A DNA stretch of 64,000 nucleotides. Origin: SZUA-521 sp041738285. Lineage in GTDB: Bacteria > Pseudomonadota > Gammaproteobacteria > Pseudomonadales > Azotimanducaceae. The DNA lies in NCBI GenBank assembly GCA_041738285.1, contig JBGSQB010000150.1, positions 73,549 to 137,548 of the forward strand, given 5' to 3'. The notes under the pieces are model-generated. The model saw nothing but the letters and a program-made list of their open reading frames with translations. It had not been told where the DNA came from and searched no databases. Made by a program: the position numbers and the translations under genes. Shown in pieces: positions 26,171 to 34,942 of this stretch (positions are counted from its first letter, which is position 1; every line of letters starts with the position of its first letter).

Positions 26171-27369
26171 CAGTCTCCCCGCAGTATCAATGCCGATTGC
26201 TCACTCATCACGCCACCGGTGCCGGACACATAGGCGAGATCACAGCGACCCAACTGTCTGTCACCCGCACGTCCCATGATCTGACGCACGGCCTCGACGG
26301 GCTGGGTCATTCCCCCGGCGAGACCGGCTTGGCCCATGGCGAGCTGGCCACCGTGCGTATTGAGCGGGAAGTCGCCGCCAAGCGTGAAGTCGTGTTCGCG
26401 CAGAAACTGCATGCCCTCTCCCTTGCCACATAAGCCCGCATCTTCGAGCGTCAGTAGCACCGTAATCGTGTAGCAATCGTAGATTTGCGCGGCGTGGATG
26501 TCCGTAGGTTGCACGCCCGCCATGGCAAATGCCTGCCGCGACGCAGGCCCCACCGGTGTCTCGACGAGATCGGCTGCGTACGTGGGCGTTTTGATGGTCA
26601 GGTGCTCACCGAATCCCGTGACCCAGGCCGGGCGATGACGGCAGCGCCTGGCCACCTCTCGACTCGTGACCACCAGCGCACCGCCGCCTGCCACCGGCAT
26701 GACGATCTCGAGCATGCGCAGTGGATCCGCGATCAGCTTGCTCGCCAGCACATCCGCTTCCGTGACCGGTTTGCCGAAGAAAGCGGCATTCGGATTGAGC
26801 GCCCCATTGGCGCGCTGCTGGGCCACGAGCTTGGCCATGGCGCGCGGGTCGTATTCGAACTGCGCAGCGTAGCGCTGAGCGATCATCGCGTAGCCGCAGT
26901 TCTGGGCGAGATTCCCGTATGGCACGTCGAACTCGGCTTGTGGCGATCCCCACGCCACGCTGCTCGCGCCAAAGTACCGACGCGGATCGACCGGGTGCGA
27001 GATCGGATTGCTCGGTATTGGTAGCGATGGCAACGCGCACAGGACCACGTCGCAGATGCCAAGCTCGATCGCAGCCGCCGCCCGCCAGATCATGCCAACG
27101 GCCGTTGCGCCGCCGAGGTCGATGCGTTCGGCGAAATTCACGGGACGGCCGAGATACTCGACGATGGTCGCCGGTGCGAACATCGCCGACTCACGGATAT
27201 CGGAGCACACGAGACCGTTCACATCACTGGCTTTCAGACCCGCGTCATCGAGGACCATGTGCGCAAGTTCTGCCCACTGCTCGATGGTGAAGCGACGCGG
27301 CCCCACATAGTTGCGCTCGTGCCTGTACTCCGCCAATCCGACGACGGCCGCCTCGCCCTTCAGTCCCAT
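26170..27369 (-). CDS. Thiolase-fold protein, SCP-x / lipid-transfer (Ltp2-like) type
   Basis: Thiolase-superfamily protein of 399 residues. The family fold is evident from GGATAVGMIWRAAAAIELG, NPNAAFFGKPVTEADVL and NTHGGQLAMGQAGLAGG. The residues expected for a true thiolase are not there: no catalytic Cys precedes the GGA turn, the His of the GH motif is replaced by Gln (GQAG), and the C-terminal Cys is Ser/Gly (SGTGG). This matches the Ltp2-like subgroup, which performs retro-aldol cleavage with a DUF35 partner. I chose the ATG at 27369, six bases downstream of a GAGGGAG site, over the ATG at 27375. Confidence 0.86.
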   Translation of the reverse strand: MGLKGEAAVVGLAEYRHERNYVGPRRFTIEQWAELAHMVLDDAGLKASDVNGLVCSDIRESAMFAPATIVEYLGRPVNFAERIDLGGATAVGMIWRAAAAIELGICDVVLCALPSLPIPSNPISHPVDPRRYFGASSVAWGSPQAEFDVPYGNLAQNCGYAMIAQRYAAQFEYDPRAMAKLVAQQRANGALNPNAAFFGKPVTEADVLASKLIADPLRMLEIVMPVAGGGALVVTSREVARRCRHRPAWVTGFGEHLTIKTPTYAADLVETPVGPASRQAFAMAGVQPTDIHAAQIYDCYTITVLLTLEDAGLCGKGEGMQFLREHDFTLGGDFPLNTHGGQLAMGQAGLAGGMTQPVEAVRQIMGRAGDRQLGRCDLAYVSGTGGVMSEQSALILRGD

Positions 27370-27436
27370 GTTCATCTCCCTCGCTCGAGCCGATGATAGA
27401 CTTCCGCATCATCCCCAGCCAATGAACGAACTCAAC

Positions 27437-27748
27437 ATGACTGTCTATCTCGTCGCCCACATTCGCATTCACGATCGGACGCGCTATGCACAGTACGAGG
27501 CTGGATTCGGCGAGGTCTTTGCTCAATTCCGAGGCACCATACTGGGTGTGGATGACGACACCAACCATCTCGAAGGCGAGAATCCAACTGATCGCAGCGT
27601 CATCATCAGCTTCCCGAGCGAGGAGGACGCACTCGCGTGGTACAACTCCGACGCCTACCAAACCATCGCTGTACACCGCTTCGAATCCAGTGATGCGGAG
27701 CTCACCCTGGTTCGGTCCGGCATGAACACGCGTCCCGCCAGCACATGA
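27437..27748 (+). CDS. DUF1330 domain protein
   Basis: Small ferredoxin-like alpha/beta-barrel (dabb-fold) protein of 103 residues. It opens VYLVAHIRIHDRTRYAQYEAGF, and the middle segment ISFPSEEDALAWYNSDAYQ is the family hallmark. The ATG at 27437 gives the typical N-terminus; an in-frame ATG at 27422 is possible and neither has a good ribosome site. The stop overlaps sixA by 4 bases. The family has no agreed function. Confidence 0.82.
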   Translation: MTVYLVAHIRIHDRTRYAQYEAGFGEVFAQFRGTILGVDDDTNHLEGENPTDRSVIISFPSEEDALAWYNSDAYQTIAVHRFESSDAELTLVRSGMNTRPAST

Positions 27749-28239
27749 AACTGTGGCTGGTCCGCCACGGAGACGCGCGCCAGGGGAAAACCGGAGAACG
27801 CGACTTCGACCGTGATCTGAGTGAGCGCGGCGCGGCCGATGCCGAACGCTTCGGCGCATGGCTCGCGCATCAGCCGGACCGACCCCACTTGATCATCTCG
27901 AGTGACGCCGCGCGTACGCGCGCGACGGCATCATGGATCGTCCGCTGCGCGGGTCCGGACGCCGGCATGCTGCACCTCGACCGGCGCATGTACGATGCGT
28001 CCGCGCGGACCCTGCTCGACATCGTTCGGGAAACCCCCGCCGAAGTACGATCGCTTGCCGTCGTTGGTCACAATCCAGGCATGAGCGAGCTGGCACAACT
28101 ACTCCCGGCCGATAATGCCCCACCGGCGCTACCGACCTTGGGCGTGGTGCTCATGGAGACAACCGTCGATTGGCATGATCTCGCCTCGGGCATGGCATCC
28201 GTGCTCTCGTTTTCACATCCAGGTGCCGCACTATGGTGA
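27745..28239 (+). CDS. sixA: Phosphohistidine phosphatase SixA
   Basis: Histidine phosphatase-superfamily protein of 164 residues. The catalytic RHG is at 7-9, a second His is at 109 (VVGHNPGMSEL), and SSDAARTRATA (52-62) is the phosphate-binding segment. SixA removes phosphoryl groups from His-phosphorylated proteins such as HPt domains or PTS proteins. The start overlaps the DUF1330 stop and the end overlaps the VOC gene start. Confidence 0.87.
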   Translation: MKLWLVRHGDARQGKTGERDFDRDLSERGAADAERFGAWLAHQPDRPHLIISSDAARTRATASWIVRCAGPDAGMLHLDRRMYDASARTLLDIVRETPAEVRSLAVVGHNPGMSELAQLLPADNAPPALPTLGVVLMETTVDWHDLASGMASVLSFSHPGAALW

Positions 28240-28937
28240 CGCTCGCCAAACCCGCACTCGACGTGGGCCTCTACACCAACACACGGGATTCGATGTTGGC
28301 CTTCTGGCAGCAGGAAGCGCATGTCGAGTACGACGAATTGCTGCCGGTGGGTCGCGGCGTACATCAACTCCGCCACAAGATCGGCCACTCGATCCTGAAA
28401 GTGAATCACACCCGTACGCCGCTCCAGGCGACGCCTCGAGCCGGTTATCACGAACTGCGCATAGTGCAATCGGACATTGCTTTGCCGCACTCGCTCACCG
28501 ACCCGGATGGCAATCGCGTGATGCTCGTCCCGCACGGGCACGACGGGATCACACAGATCGAACTCGTGCTCAACGTGCGCGACCTCGCCGCGCACGACGA
28601 CTTCTATGGTCGCGTGCTCGGACTTCCGCGTGCGGCGCCACATCGGTTCATCTGTGGCGAGTCGCTGCTGTCGATCCGCGCCGATGCATCGGTTGCCGTC
28701 GACCCTCCCATGCAAGGGCTCGGTTATCGGTACATCACGCTGCAGGTATTCGATGTCGTCGGCGAACATACAGTCGCGCTCGAACGCGGTGGTCGCGAAG
28801 GGTCAGCGCCGGTCCGGCTCGGCGATGTCGCCTACATCTCGTTCATCCGCGATCCCGATGGCAACTGGATCGAGCTGTCACAGCGCAAGAGCATCACCGG
28901 TTCGCTGGACTCTCCCACCGCAGCGCGTTATACCTAG
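28233..28937 (+). CDS. VOC (glyoxalase/extradiol dioxygenase fold) protein
   Basis: Tandem vicinal-oxygen-chelate protein of 234 residues with two beta-alpha modules (about 8-95 and 105-215). DPDGNRVMLVPHG closes the first module and DPDGNWIELSQ the second. Possible metal ligands include the His in ITQIELVLNV-adjacent positions, but I cannot assign them securely. It belongs to the glyoxalase/bleomycin-resistance/dioxygenase superfamily; the reaction is unknown. The ATG overlaps the sixA stop. Confidence 0.82.
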   Translation: MVTLAKPALDVGLYTNTRDSMLAFWQQEAHVEYDELLPVGRGVHQLRHKIGHSILKVNHTRTPLQATPRAGYHELRIVQSDIALPHSLTDPDGNRVMLVPHGHDGITQIELVLNVRDLAAHDDFYGRVLGLPRAAPHRFICGESLLSIRADASVAVDPPMQGLGYRYITLQVFDVVGEHTVALERGGREGSAPVRLGDVAYISFIRDPDGNWIELSQRKSITGSLDSPTAARYT

Positions 28938-28971
28938 CGCGCACTTTCGGCTACGACAAGGATCCACACGA

Positions 28972-29172
28972 ATGGACTTCTTCTCCTTTCTGGTGCTGAT
29001 AGGGGTCGCCTATCTGATCTGGCGCATCTCAGACCAGCTACCGGATCTGATTTTCCGCATCAGCGAGATACAACGCGATGTCGCCGAAATCCGACGCCGC
29101 CTGGCGGAAACGAACATCAGCACGAACAGCGCTCCGCCCGCGGCCCCCTCGCCCCCCCGGTCAGCCGACTAG
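28972..29172 (+). CDS. Small single-pass membrane protein, 66 aa
   Basis: One hydrophobic N-terminal helix (FFSFLVLIGVAYLIW, residues 3-17) is followed by an amphipathic helix with regular Ile/Leu spacing (LPDLIFRISEIQRDVAEIRRRL). The tail is Pro/Ala/Ser rich. The topology suggests a membrane-anchored coiled-coil. I do not recognise a family. Coding is supported by the clean architecture and by an AAGGA upstream of the ATG. Confidence 0.65.
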   Translation: MDFFSFLVLIGVAYLIWRISDQLPDLIFRISEIQRDVAEIRRRLAETNISTNSAPPAAPSPPRSAD

Positions 29173-29195
29173 CGCATTGCATTCAATACACGCCG

Positions 29196-29993
29196 ATGCC
29201 CTCTCCCGACCCGGCAGCGCCAATTCCGACCGAGTCCCTCGATTGGCGCGTCTGGTTCGGTCTCAGCCTGACTGCGGTCTGGCTCGTCCTCGGTGCGCTG
29301 TACATCAGCTCGACTATCGGATGGCCTAAATTCCTGACGCTGCGGGTGGATCAGCTCGGTAGTTTCCTCGAAGGCGCCTTCGCACCGCTCGCATTCCTCT
29401 GGCTCGTGGTTGGCTACTTTCTTCAGCAGAAAGAGCTCGAACACAACACCACGGTGCTGCAAGCGCAGCTGCGGCAGGTCGAGCGGGCCACCGAGCAAGC
29501 TGTCATTCAATCGGAGAAGATGGCCGCGAGCGAACTGCACGCACGCCAGGAGACGTTCCTGAAAGTCGCTCAGAGTGTGCGCGCTCAGCTTGGCACGATC
29601 ATGGGCCTCCTGGTCATCTCCAGTCAGAGTGCGAACGCAGGCGGCACAGTGACCCCGGACGAACAGGCGCGCATGTTTGCCCAGTTATCGCAAAACGATC
29701 CGGAAGTGTTCTCGCGCAAGATGCTGGAGGTTCACATACGGGCCGACCAGGAGCAGGCGCGATTTGCCCTCTTCTATGGCTCGCCGGTGCGCGCACGCCA
29801 CAGCAACAACTTCATCTACACGTTCGAGCGGCTCGTTGCCCGGGCGATGGATGTCGACAGCGACGGCATGATCTGCGACTCGCTGTACTCGAACGCCCAC
29901 GGTCTGATCTACCGCATCGCCAAACGTCACCAGGCGGCGGCGACTGCGGAGTTGGCGGACCGGACCAGAACCGGCACGCACATCGAGCTGTAG
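29196..29993 (+). CDS. Hypothetical membrane protein, 265 aa
   Basis: Two hydrophobic segments (about 20-42 and 62-82) are separated by a polar loop. A long coiled-coil region with many Gln and Glu residues (~85-130) follows, then a globular C-terminal half with a YGSPVRARHSNNFIYTFERLV segment. I do not recognise a family; the arrangement resembles some anti-phage or signalling membrane proteins with a coiled stalk, but nothing diagnostic is present. It starts 24 bases after the small membrane protein and may form an operon with it. Confidence 0.75.
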   Translation: MPSPDPAAPIPTESLDWRVWFGLSLTAVWLVLGALYISSTIGWPKFLTLRVDQLGSFLEGAFAPLAFLWLVVGYFLQQKELEHNTTVLQAQLRQVERATEQAVIQSEKMAASELHARQETFLKVAQSVRAQLGTIMGLLVISSQSANAGGTVTPDEQARMFAQLSQNDPEVFSRKMLEVHIRADQEQARFALFYGSPVRARHSNNFIYTFERLVARAMDVDSDGMICDSLYSNAHGLIYRIAKRHQAAATAELADRTRTGTHIEL

Positions 29994-30029
29994 CCAAGCG
30001 CATCGGTACCGACGACAAGGACAGAACTC

Positions 30030-30914
30030 TTGAAACGATTCATTCTTCCACTGCCCGCTCTTCTCTGCGCCGGCAGCGTGCTCGCGGCAACCGCGGATCA
30101 GTTCGAGGCCGTCGAGGTCAAGGCGACGGCGGTCTCCGGCAACGTCCACATGGTCACCGGGGCCGGCGGCAATCTGGCGGTTTCCATCGGCCCCGACGGC
30201 ACCCTCCTGGTTGATGACCAATACGCGCCACTCGCCGCGCGGATTCAAGCCGCAATCGAAGCGCTCGACGGGCAGGCGCCGCGGTTGGTGCTCAATACGC
30301 ACTATCACGGCGATCACACGGGCGGCAATGTCGCCTTCGGCGGCCGCGGCGTGATCGTTGCCCACGACAACGTGCGGAGGCGCCTGCTCGAGGAAGAAAT
30401 CGATCGAGCCGGATTGCCTTTAGTGACGTTCGGGGACCGCATACGCATCCACTTCAACGACGATGAGATCGATCTCATTCACCTGCCCGCCGGTCACACC
30501 GATGGCGATGCATTCGTGTGGTTCAAGACCGCCAATGTGGTGCACATGGGCGACCACTTCTTCAACGGCTGGTTTCCCTACGTCGACGTCGAGGCGGGCG
30601 GTACGGTCGACGGGTACGTTGCGAACATCACCCGCGTACTCGACGTGGTACCCGCGGACGTTCGGATCATTCCCGGCCACGGTCCGCTTGCGAGCGTGGT
30701 TGAACTCGCGCAGTTCAAGGACATGATCGAACAGACGCGCGATGCCGTACGGCTGGCACTGGCGGCGGGCCAGAGCGTCGATGACGTCATCGCCACGGGA
30801 CTACCCGCGCAGTACAAGACATTCGGTAGCGGGTTCATCACCGAAGATCGCTGGATCAGAACGATCCAGGCGAGCGATCAGCAGCAAGCGAACGGTGCGT
30901 CGAGGCGGCGTTGA
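30030..30914 (+). CDS. Secreted metallo-beta-lactamase-fold hydrolase
   Basis: Exported MBL-fold enzyme of 294 residues. Residues 1-19 form a signal peptide ending SVLAA. The metal site is complete: HYHGDH at 91-96, His156 in PAGHTDGD, Asp175 in HMGDHFF, and IIPGHGPLA near 215-225. The group resembles SoxH/PqqB-like periplasmic MBL proteins. The start is a TTG, supported by an AAGGA site and by the clean signal peptide that begins at this codon. The stop overlaps the next gene. Confidence 0.87.
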   Translation: MKRFILPLPALLCAGSVLAATADQFEAVEVKATAVSGNVHMVTGAGGNLAVSIGPDGTLLVDDQYAPLAARIQAAIEALDGQAPRLVLNTHYHGDHTGGNVAFGGRGVIVAHDNVRRRLLEEEIDRAGLPLVTFGDRIRIHFNDDEIDLIHLPAGHTDGDAFVWFKTANVVHMGDHFFNGWFPYVDVEAGGTVDGYVANITRVLDVVPADVRIIPGHGPLASVVELAQFKDMIEQTRDAVRLALAAGQSVDDVIATGLPAQYKTFGSGFITEDRWIRTIQASDQQQANGASRRR

Positions 30915-31495
30915 TCGTGCACGAACCACTCGCGCTCCTCGCCGCCGATCGCGCGCGGGCTCGTGAGCTGCGCGATCCCTGGGCCAGTCTCTGTGTGTTG
31001 TCGACCCACGATGCCGGCACGCCGCAAGCCCGTGTGCTGGTGCTGCGGGACATCTCGCAGCGTCTGGCTGTATTCATCAATGCGACCAGTCCTAAGCAGG
31101 CGCAGCTCGGGGCCAGCAGCGAGGTCGCCGTGCTCACGTACCTGGCGAGCGTCGGCGTGCAGTATCGAATGATGGCCGGGGTCGAACGGATTCCCGATGT
31201 CGTGGTGCAGTCCAGCTGGCGGGAGCGGCCGCGCATACCGAAAGTGATGGACCATCTGTACGCGCGTCACGCGCGTCAGAGCACCGTCGTGGCATCGCCG
31301 GCAGACTTGCAGAGTCTATTCGATGATGTCGCTGCGGGGCTGAGCGATGATCCCGACGCGCCCGTCGAGGCGATCGGTTACTTCCTTGCGCCGCGAGAGA
31401 TCGAACGGCTGGAACTCGCCGCCGATCGACTGCATCGTCGGGAGCGGTTCACCGTGCGCGGCAAGCAATGGCGACTCGAGACCCTGGTGCCATGA
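30911..31495 (+). CDS. Pyridoxamine 5'-phosphate oxidase-like flavoprotein
   Basis: FMN-binding split-barrel protein of 194 residues. WASLCVLSTHDAGTPQARVLVLRD is the first strand block of PNPOx-like proteins. The C-terminus WRLETLVP resembles the RLAP end of PdxH, but the protein is shorter than PdxH (about 218 residues) and the middle is divergent, so vitamin B6 salvage is not assured. The start is TTG 30911 or GTG 30917; neither has a clear ribosome site. Translation is probably coupled to the MBL gene. Confidence 0.78.
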   Translation: MIVHEPLALLAADRARARELRDPWASLCVLSTHDAGTPQARVLVLRDISQRLAVFINATSPKQAQLGASSEVAVLTYLASVGVQYRMMAGVERIPDVVVQSSWRERPRIPKVMDHLYARHARQSTVVASPADLQSLFDDVAAGLSDDPDAPVEAIGYFLAPREIERLELAADRLHRRERFTVRGKQWRLETLVP

Positions 31496-31499
31496 CACC

Positions 31500-32429
31500 T
31501 CACTCGTCGATGGCTGGAACAACCCCGACCAGCGTCTTGAAGCAGGTGGCGATGGACGTTTCGATGAATGCGCGCATGAACGGCGCGTCGGCATCGTCCG
31601 GGCGCATGGCGGCATAGAGCACGGGCCACACACCCTCTTCGCCGAGTGAACGTGCGACCACGTAGTCCTTCTCGAGGTACTCATGGAGTGCCCAGTTCGG
31701 CAGACACGTGACCCCGCGCTTACTCGCTACGAGCTGAATCATCATCGGCGTCAGCTCTGCCGTTCGCACCCGGGCGGGCTCGACACCTGCCGGGTCGAGA
31801 AAGCTCGTAAATACGTCTAGCCGCGTCCGGTCAACCGGATAGCAGATCAGCACTTCACTGCGCAGATCGTCAGGGACCACCCACTCGCGCTGAGCCAGCG
31901 GATGATCGCGCGCGACTGCAAGCTGCGCTTCATAGGAGAACAGTGGTTCGTAGACGAGGTCGAGCTCCGGCACCGGGTCCGAGGTGATGACCAGATCGAG
32001 ATCGCCGCGGGTCAGCGCCGGCAATGGCGCGAAGTTGAAGCCGCTCGAAATGTCGAGTTCCACCTCCGGCCAGGTCTCTCTGAAGACATTGATCGCCGGC
32101 AGCAGCCACTCGAAGCAGCTGTGGCATTCGATCGCCATGAACAACCGGCCCGCTGCACCACCTGCCATCCGGTCCAGGTCGTGTTCGGCGCGGGCGATGA
32201 GCGGCAATACGTCGTCGGCCAACGTCAGCAACCGCTGGCCACGAGCGGTGAATCGCACGGGTCGGGTCTTGCGCACGAACAGCGAGCCGCCCAGTCGATC
32301 TTCGAGGTCCTTGATCTGATGGGACAGTGCAGACTGCGTGAGATAGATCCGCTCGGCGGCCTCGACGAGGCTGCCACTGTCGCGCAGCGCAACCAAGGTC
32401 CTGAGGTGGCGCAGATCGAGATTGATCAT
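31500..32429 (-). CDS. metR: LysR-family regulator MetR
   Basis: Transcriptional activator of methionine biosynthesis, 309 residues. The N-terminal winged helix shows AERIYLTQSALSHQIKDLE (residues ~25-45). The co-inducer domain carries MAIECHSCFEWLLPA, FNFAPLPAL, LDLVITSDPVP and CYPVDRTRLDVF, which align closely with E. coli MetR; homocysteine is the known co-inducer. The ATG at 32429 gives the usual N-terminus. No metE or metF lies in this window. I could not find the classical MetR site TGAA-N5-TTCA in the 175-base upstream region. Confidence 0.9.
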   Translation of the reverse strand: MINLDLRHLRTLVALRDSGSLVEAAERIYLTQSALSHQIKDLEDRLGGSLFVRKTRPVRFTARGQRLLTLADDVLPLIARAEHDLDRMAGGAAGRLFMAIECHSCFEWLLPAINVFRETWPEVELDISSGFNFAPLPALTRGDLDLVITSDPVPELDLVYEPLFSYEAQLAVARDHPLAQREWVVPDDLRSEVLICYPVDRTRLDVFTSFLDPAGVEPARVRTAELTPMMIQLVASKRGVTCLPNWALHEYLEKDYVVARSLGEEGVWPVLYAAMRPDDADAPFMRAFIETSIATCFKTLVGVVPAIDE

Positions 32430-32514
32430 GATGACGCCTAATTCAAACGGGTGCTTGCGTGCATCATATTCATACCCATCACCACCGTCACCCCAAGTTT
32501 CCGAGGCTAGCCCG

Positions 32515-32557
32515 TGACGGAATGCGTACCCGCGCACGTTGTGGCGGAATTCCGTCA
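32515..32557. promoter_or_regulatory. Inverted repeat in the metR - HD-protein intergenic region
   Basis: TGACGGAAT at 32515-32523 is perfectly repeated in inverse orientation as ATTCCGTCA at 32549-32557, with a 25-base spacer. It lies in the divergent region upstream of both metR and the HD-domain gene. It might be an operator for a dimeric regulator, or simply a hairpin; there is no direct evidence. Confidence 0.45.
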
Positions 32558-32604
32558 TCTAAACTTCCGCTCACACGGATTGTTCGAAGAAGAACGAAGA
32601 CAAC

Positions 32605-33534
32605 ATGTTCAGTCCAACGCGTACCGTCATCGATGCCTTTGTGACCTGCCTGGTCGGCACGTTCACCAAGGCCTTCCCAGGCGCGCCCGCCCAGCAAGCG
32701 GCCGTCCTAGAACAGAACTGTCGGATGGCGCTCGAGGCCCTGACCAACTCCGACTGCGCCTACCACGACATGCACCACTCGGTGATGGTGACCGACGTGG
32801 GTCAGTCGATCCTGTGGGGCCGGCTCATGTCCCAGGGCGATGTCACCTCCCACGACTGGCTGCATTGCATCCTCGCCATGATCTACCACGATATCGGCTT
32901 CGTCCGCGGCGTACTCAAAGGCGATCGCGGCGGCCGCTATGTCGTCAACGAATTCGGTGACACGGTAGTGCCGCCACCCGGCGCCACCGATGCCTACATG
33001 GCGCCGTATCACGTCACGCGCAGCTGTCTGTTCGTCAAAGAACGCTTCGCCACCGAGTCGCTGGTGGATGCCGGCACGTTGATTCACTTCATCGAAATGA
33101 CACGTTTCCCAGTGCCGCAAGACGCGTTCTACAGCCGGGTGGGCGACTTCGCCGGCCTCGTGCGCGCGGCCGACCTGATCGGGCAGATGGCCGATCCGCA
33201 GTACATTCAGAAGCTCGCCAAGCTCTACACCGAGTTCTCCGAAACCGGTGAAGCCGAGCGGCTCGGTTATGCCGACGCTGGTGCGTTGCGTGCTGCCTAT
33301 CCGGGGTTTTTCTTCGAGCGCGTGCGCCCGTTCGTGTCGGAAGGTCTGCGTTTCCTGCGCAAGACTCAGGAAGGGCAGCTGTGGATCGCCAATCTCTTCA
33401 ACCACGTCTTCAGTGAGCAGCAAGGTGAACCTTCCTACGGACCGGAGCGACGCATCCGCGATGCATCGACCTCGGATCTGAGCCGTCGCGCTACCGACCG
33501 TCCTCTACCTCAGATCGCCATCAACGGTCGCTGA
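32605..33534 (+). CDS. HD-domain metal-dependent phosphohydrolase
   Basis: All-helical HD-superfamily protein of 309 residues. The metal ligands are recognisable as DCAYHDMHHSVMV (residues ~50-62) and AMIYHDIGFVRG (~90-102, the HD pair), similar to cyclic-nucleotide phosphodiesterase-like HD proteins. The C-terminal ~110 residues contain FFFERVRPFVSEGLRFL, which suggests a helical lid. Nucleotide specificity is unknown. It is divergent from metR and followed by a stable hairpin. Confidence 0.8.
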   Translation: MFSPTRTVIDAFVTCLVGTFTKAFPGAPAQQAAVLEQNCRMALEALTNSDCAYHDMHHSVMVTDVGQSILWGRLMSQGDVTSHDWLHCILAMIYHDIGFVRGVLKGDRGGRYVVNEFGDTVVPPPGATDAYMAPYHVTRSCLFVKERFATESLVDAGTLIHFIEMTRFPVPQDAFYSRVGDFAGLVRAADLIGQMADPQYIQKLAKLYTEFSETGEAERLGYADAGALRAAYPGFFFERVRPFVSEGLRFLRKTQEGQLWIANLFNHVFSEQQGEPSYGPERRIRDASTSDLSRRATDRPLPQIAINGR

Positions 33535-33536
33535 CC

Positions 33537-33566
33537 GGAGTCGGCACGAAGCGTGCCGGCGACTCC
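33537..33566 (+). terminator. Hairpin just downstream of the HD-domain gene
   Basis: GGAGTCGGCACG pairs with CGTGCCGGCGACTCC around a short loop, with a 3-base bulge, beginning 2 bases after the stop codon. Only a weak T-run follows (CCTTTAG), so it may be a weak intrinsic terminator or an mRNA-end stabiliser. Confidence 0.45.
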
Positions 33567-33637
33567 GCCCTGCCTTTAGAATCACGGCCTGACAAAGGTC
33601 GGTCCGTCCCTGCGGATCGCGAACACGGGATGGACCC

Positions 33638-34942
33638 ATGCAGTCGGAAGCCGCACTGCTCGATGCCGATGCGATCGACAGCACGCCGCGCACGGTTGTC
33701 GCTCCCCTGCGCATCGCCCTGCTCGGCTACCGCAGCAATCCTTACAGCGGCGGCCAAGGGGTGTACCTGAAGTACCTGTCCAAGGCGCTGATCGAGTGCG
33801 GCCACAGTGTGGACGTCATTTCCGGCGAGCCGTACCCACACCTCGATCCCCGCGTGCGTCTGGTGCCCCTGCCCGGGCTCAACTTGTACGCCGCGCCCAA
33901 TCACGTCACCGCACTGCGGCCGCGCCACTTCCGTTCTGCGACCGATCTGATCGAATACTTCTCCATGCTCACGGGCGGATTTCCCGAGCCCTATACGTTC
34001 GGGCGCCGACTGGTGCGCCATTTCAAGATCCAACGCCCCACTTATGATGTCGTGCACGACAACCAAAGCCTGTGCTACGGGCTGCTCGATGTACGGGCCC
34101 TCGGCTACCCGGTTCTCGCAACCATTCATCATCCCATTACGATGGACCGGGACATTGCGCTCGCGAACACTAAAGACGCCGGCGAACGCGCCCTGATCAA
34201 CCGGTGGCATTCGTTTCTCAAAATGCAGACCCGGGTCGCCCGGCGGTTGCCGCACATCGTCACCGTGAGCGAGAGCTCGGCGCGTGACTTGCGCGCCGCG
34301 TTTGCCATCCAGCACGCGAACGTGCACGTGGTTGCCAACGGCATCGATCTGACGGACTTTGCTCCCGTGCCGGGCGTGCAGCGTGACACGTTTCATCTGG
34401 TATCCACCGCCAGCGCCGATGCCCCGCTGAAGGGCACCCAGCACCTGCTGCGAGCCATGGCCATTCTGCGCCCCGCGTATCCTGACCTGCGACTGACGGT
34501 CGTCGGTCAGGCCCGTAGCGGCGGACCTACCGAACGCCTCATCGACGAACTTGGTATCGCTGGCACCGTGACCTTCAGGGCGCAACTTGGCACCGATGAG
34601 ATCCGGGCGCTGTATGCGCGGGCAACGCTTGCCGTAGTGCCGTCCGAATACGAAGGCTTCGGTCTGCCCGCCGGTGAGGCAATGGCATGCGGGGTACCGG
34701 TGGTAGCAGCAGCCGGCGGCGCCCTACCTGAAGTGGTAGGCGACGCAGGCATCGTCGTGCCGGTGCGCGATCCGCAGGCGCTTGCCGAGGGGATACGCCG
34801 GCTGCTCGAGTCTCCCACCGAACGAGTAAGGCTCGCCGAACGGGGTCGCGCCCGGATCGTCCAGTCGTTCAGCTGGGGCCGCGCCGCCACCCACTTGAGC
34901 GCAATCTACGATCGCGTCATCGCCGATGGACCAAGCCGATGA
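33638..34942 (+). CDS. Glycosyltransferase family 4
   Basis: GT-B-fold glycosyltransferase of 434 residues. The N-terminal Rossmann lobe begins LRIALLGYRSNPYSGGQGVYLKYLSKAL. The C-terminal donor-binding lobe contains VVPSEYEGFGLPAGEAMACGVPVVA, with the E-x7-E pair of retaining GT4 enzymes. The ATG overlap links it to the methyltransferase gene. With the toroid and the second methyltransferase it forms a small glycoconjugate-like cluster; sugar and acceptor are unknown. Confidence 0.87.
   Translation: MQSEAALLDADAIDSTPRTVVAPLRIALLGYRSNPYSGGQGVYLKYLSKALIECGHSVDVISGEPYPHLDPRVRLVPLPGLNLYAAPNHVTALRPRHFRSATDLIEYFSMLTGGFPEPYTFGRRLVRHFKIQRPTYDVVHDNQSLCYGLLDVRALGYPVLATIHHPITMDRDIALANTKDAGERALINRWHSFLKMQTRVARRLPHIVTVSESSARDLRAAFAIQHANVHVVANGIDLTDFAPVPGVQRDTFHLVSTASADAPLKGTQHLLRAMAILRPAYPDLRLTVVGQARSGGPTERLIDELGIAGTVTFRAQLGTDEIRALYARATLAVVPSEYEGFGLPAGEAMACGVPVVAAAGGALPEVVGDAGIVVPVRDPQALAEGIRRLLESPTERVRLAERGRARIVQSFSWGRAATHLSAIYDRVIADGPSR

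Noticed and set aside
32430..32604. Classical MetR binding box (TGAA-N5-TTCA)
   Set aside because: No such match found on either strand in this interval; only the unrelated 9-base inverted repeat.
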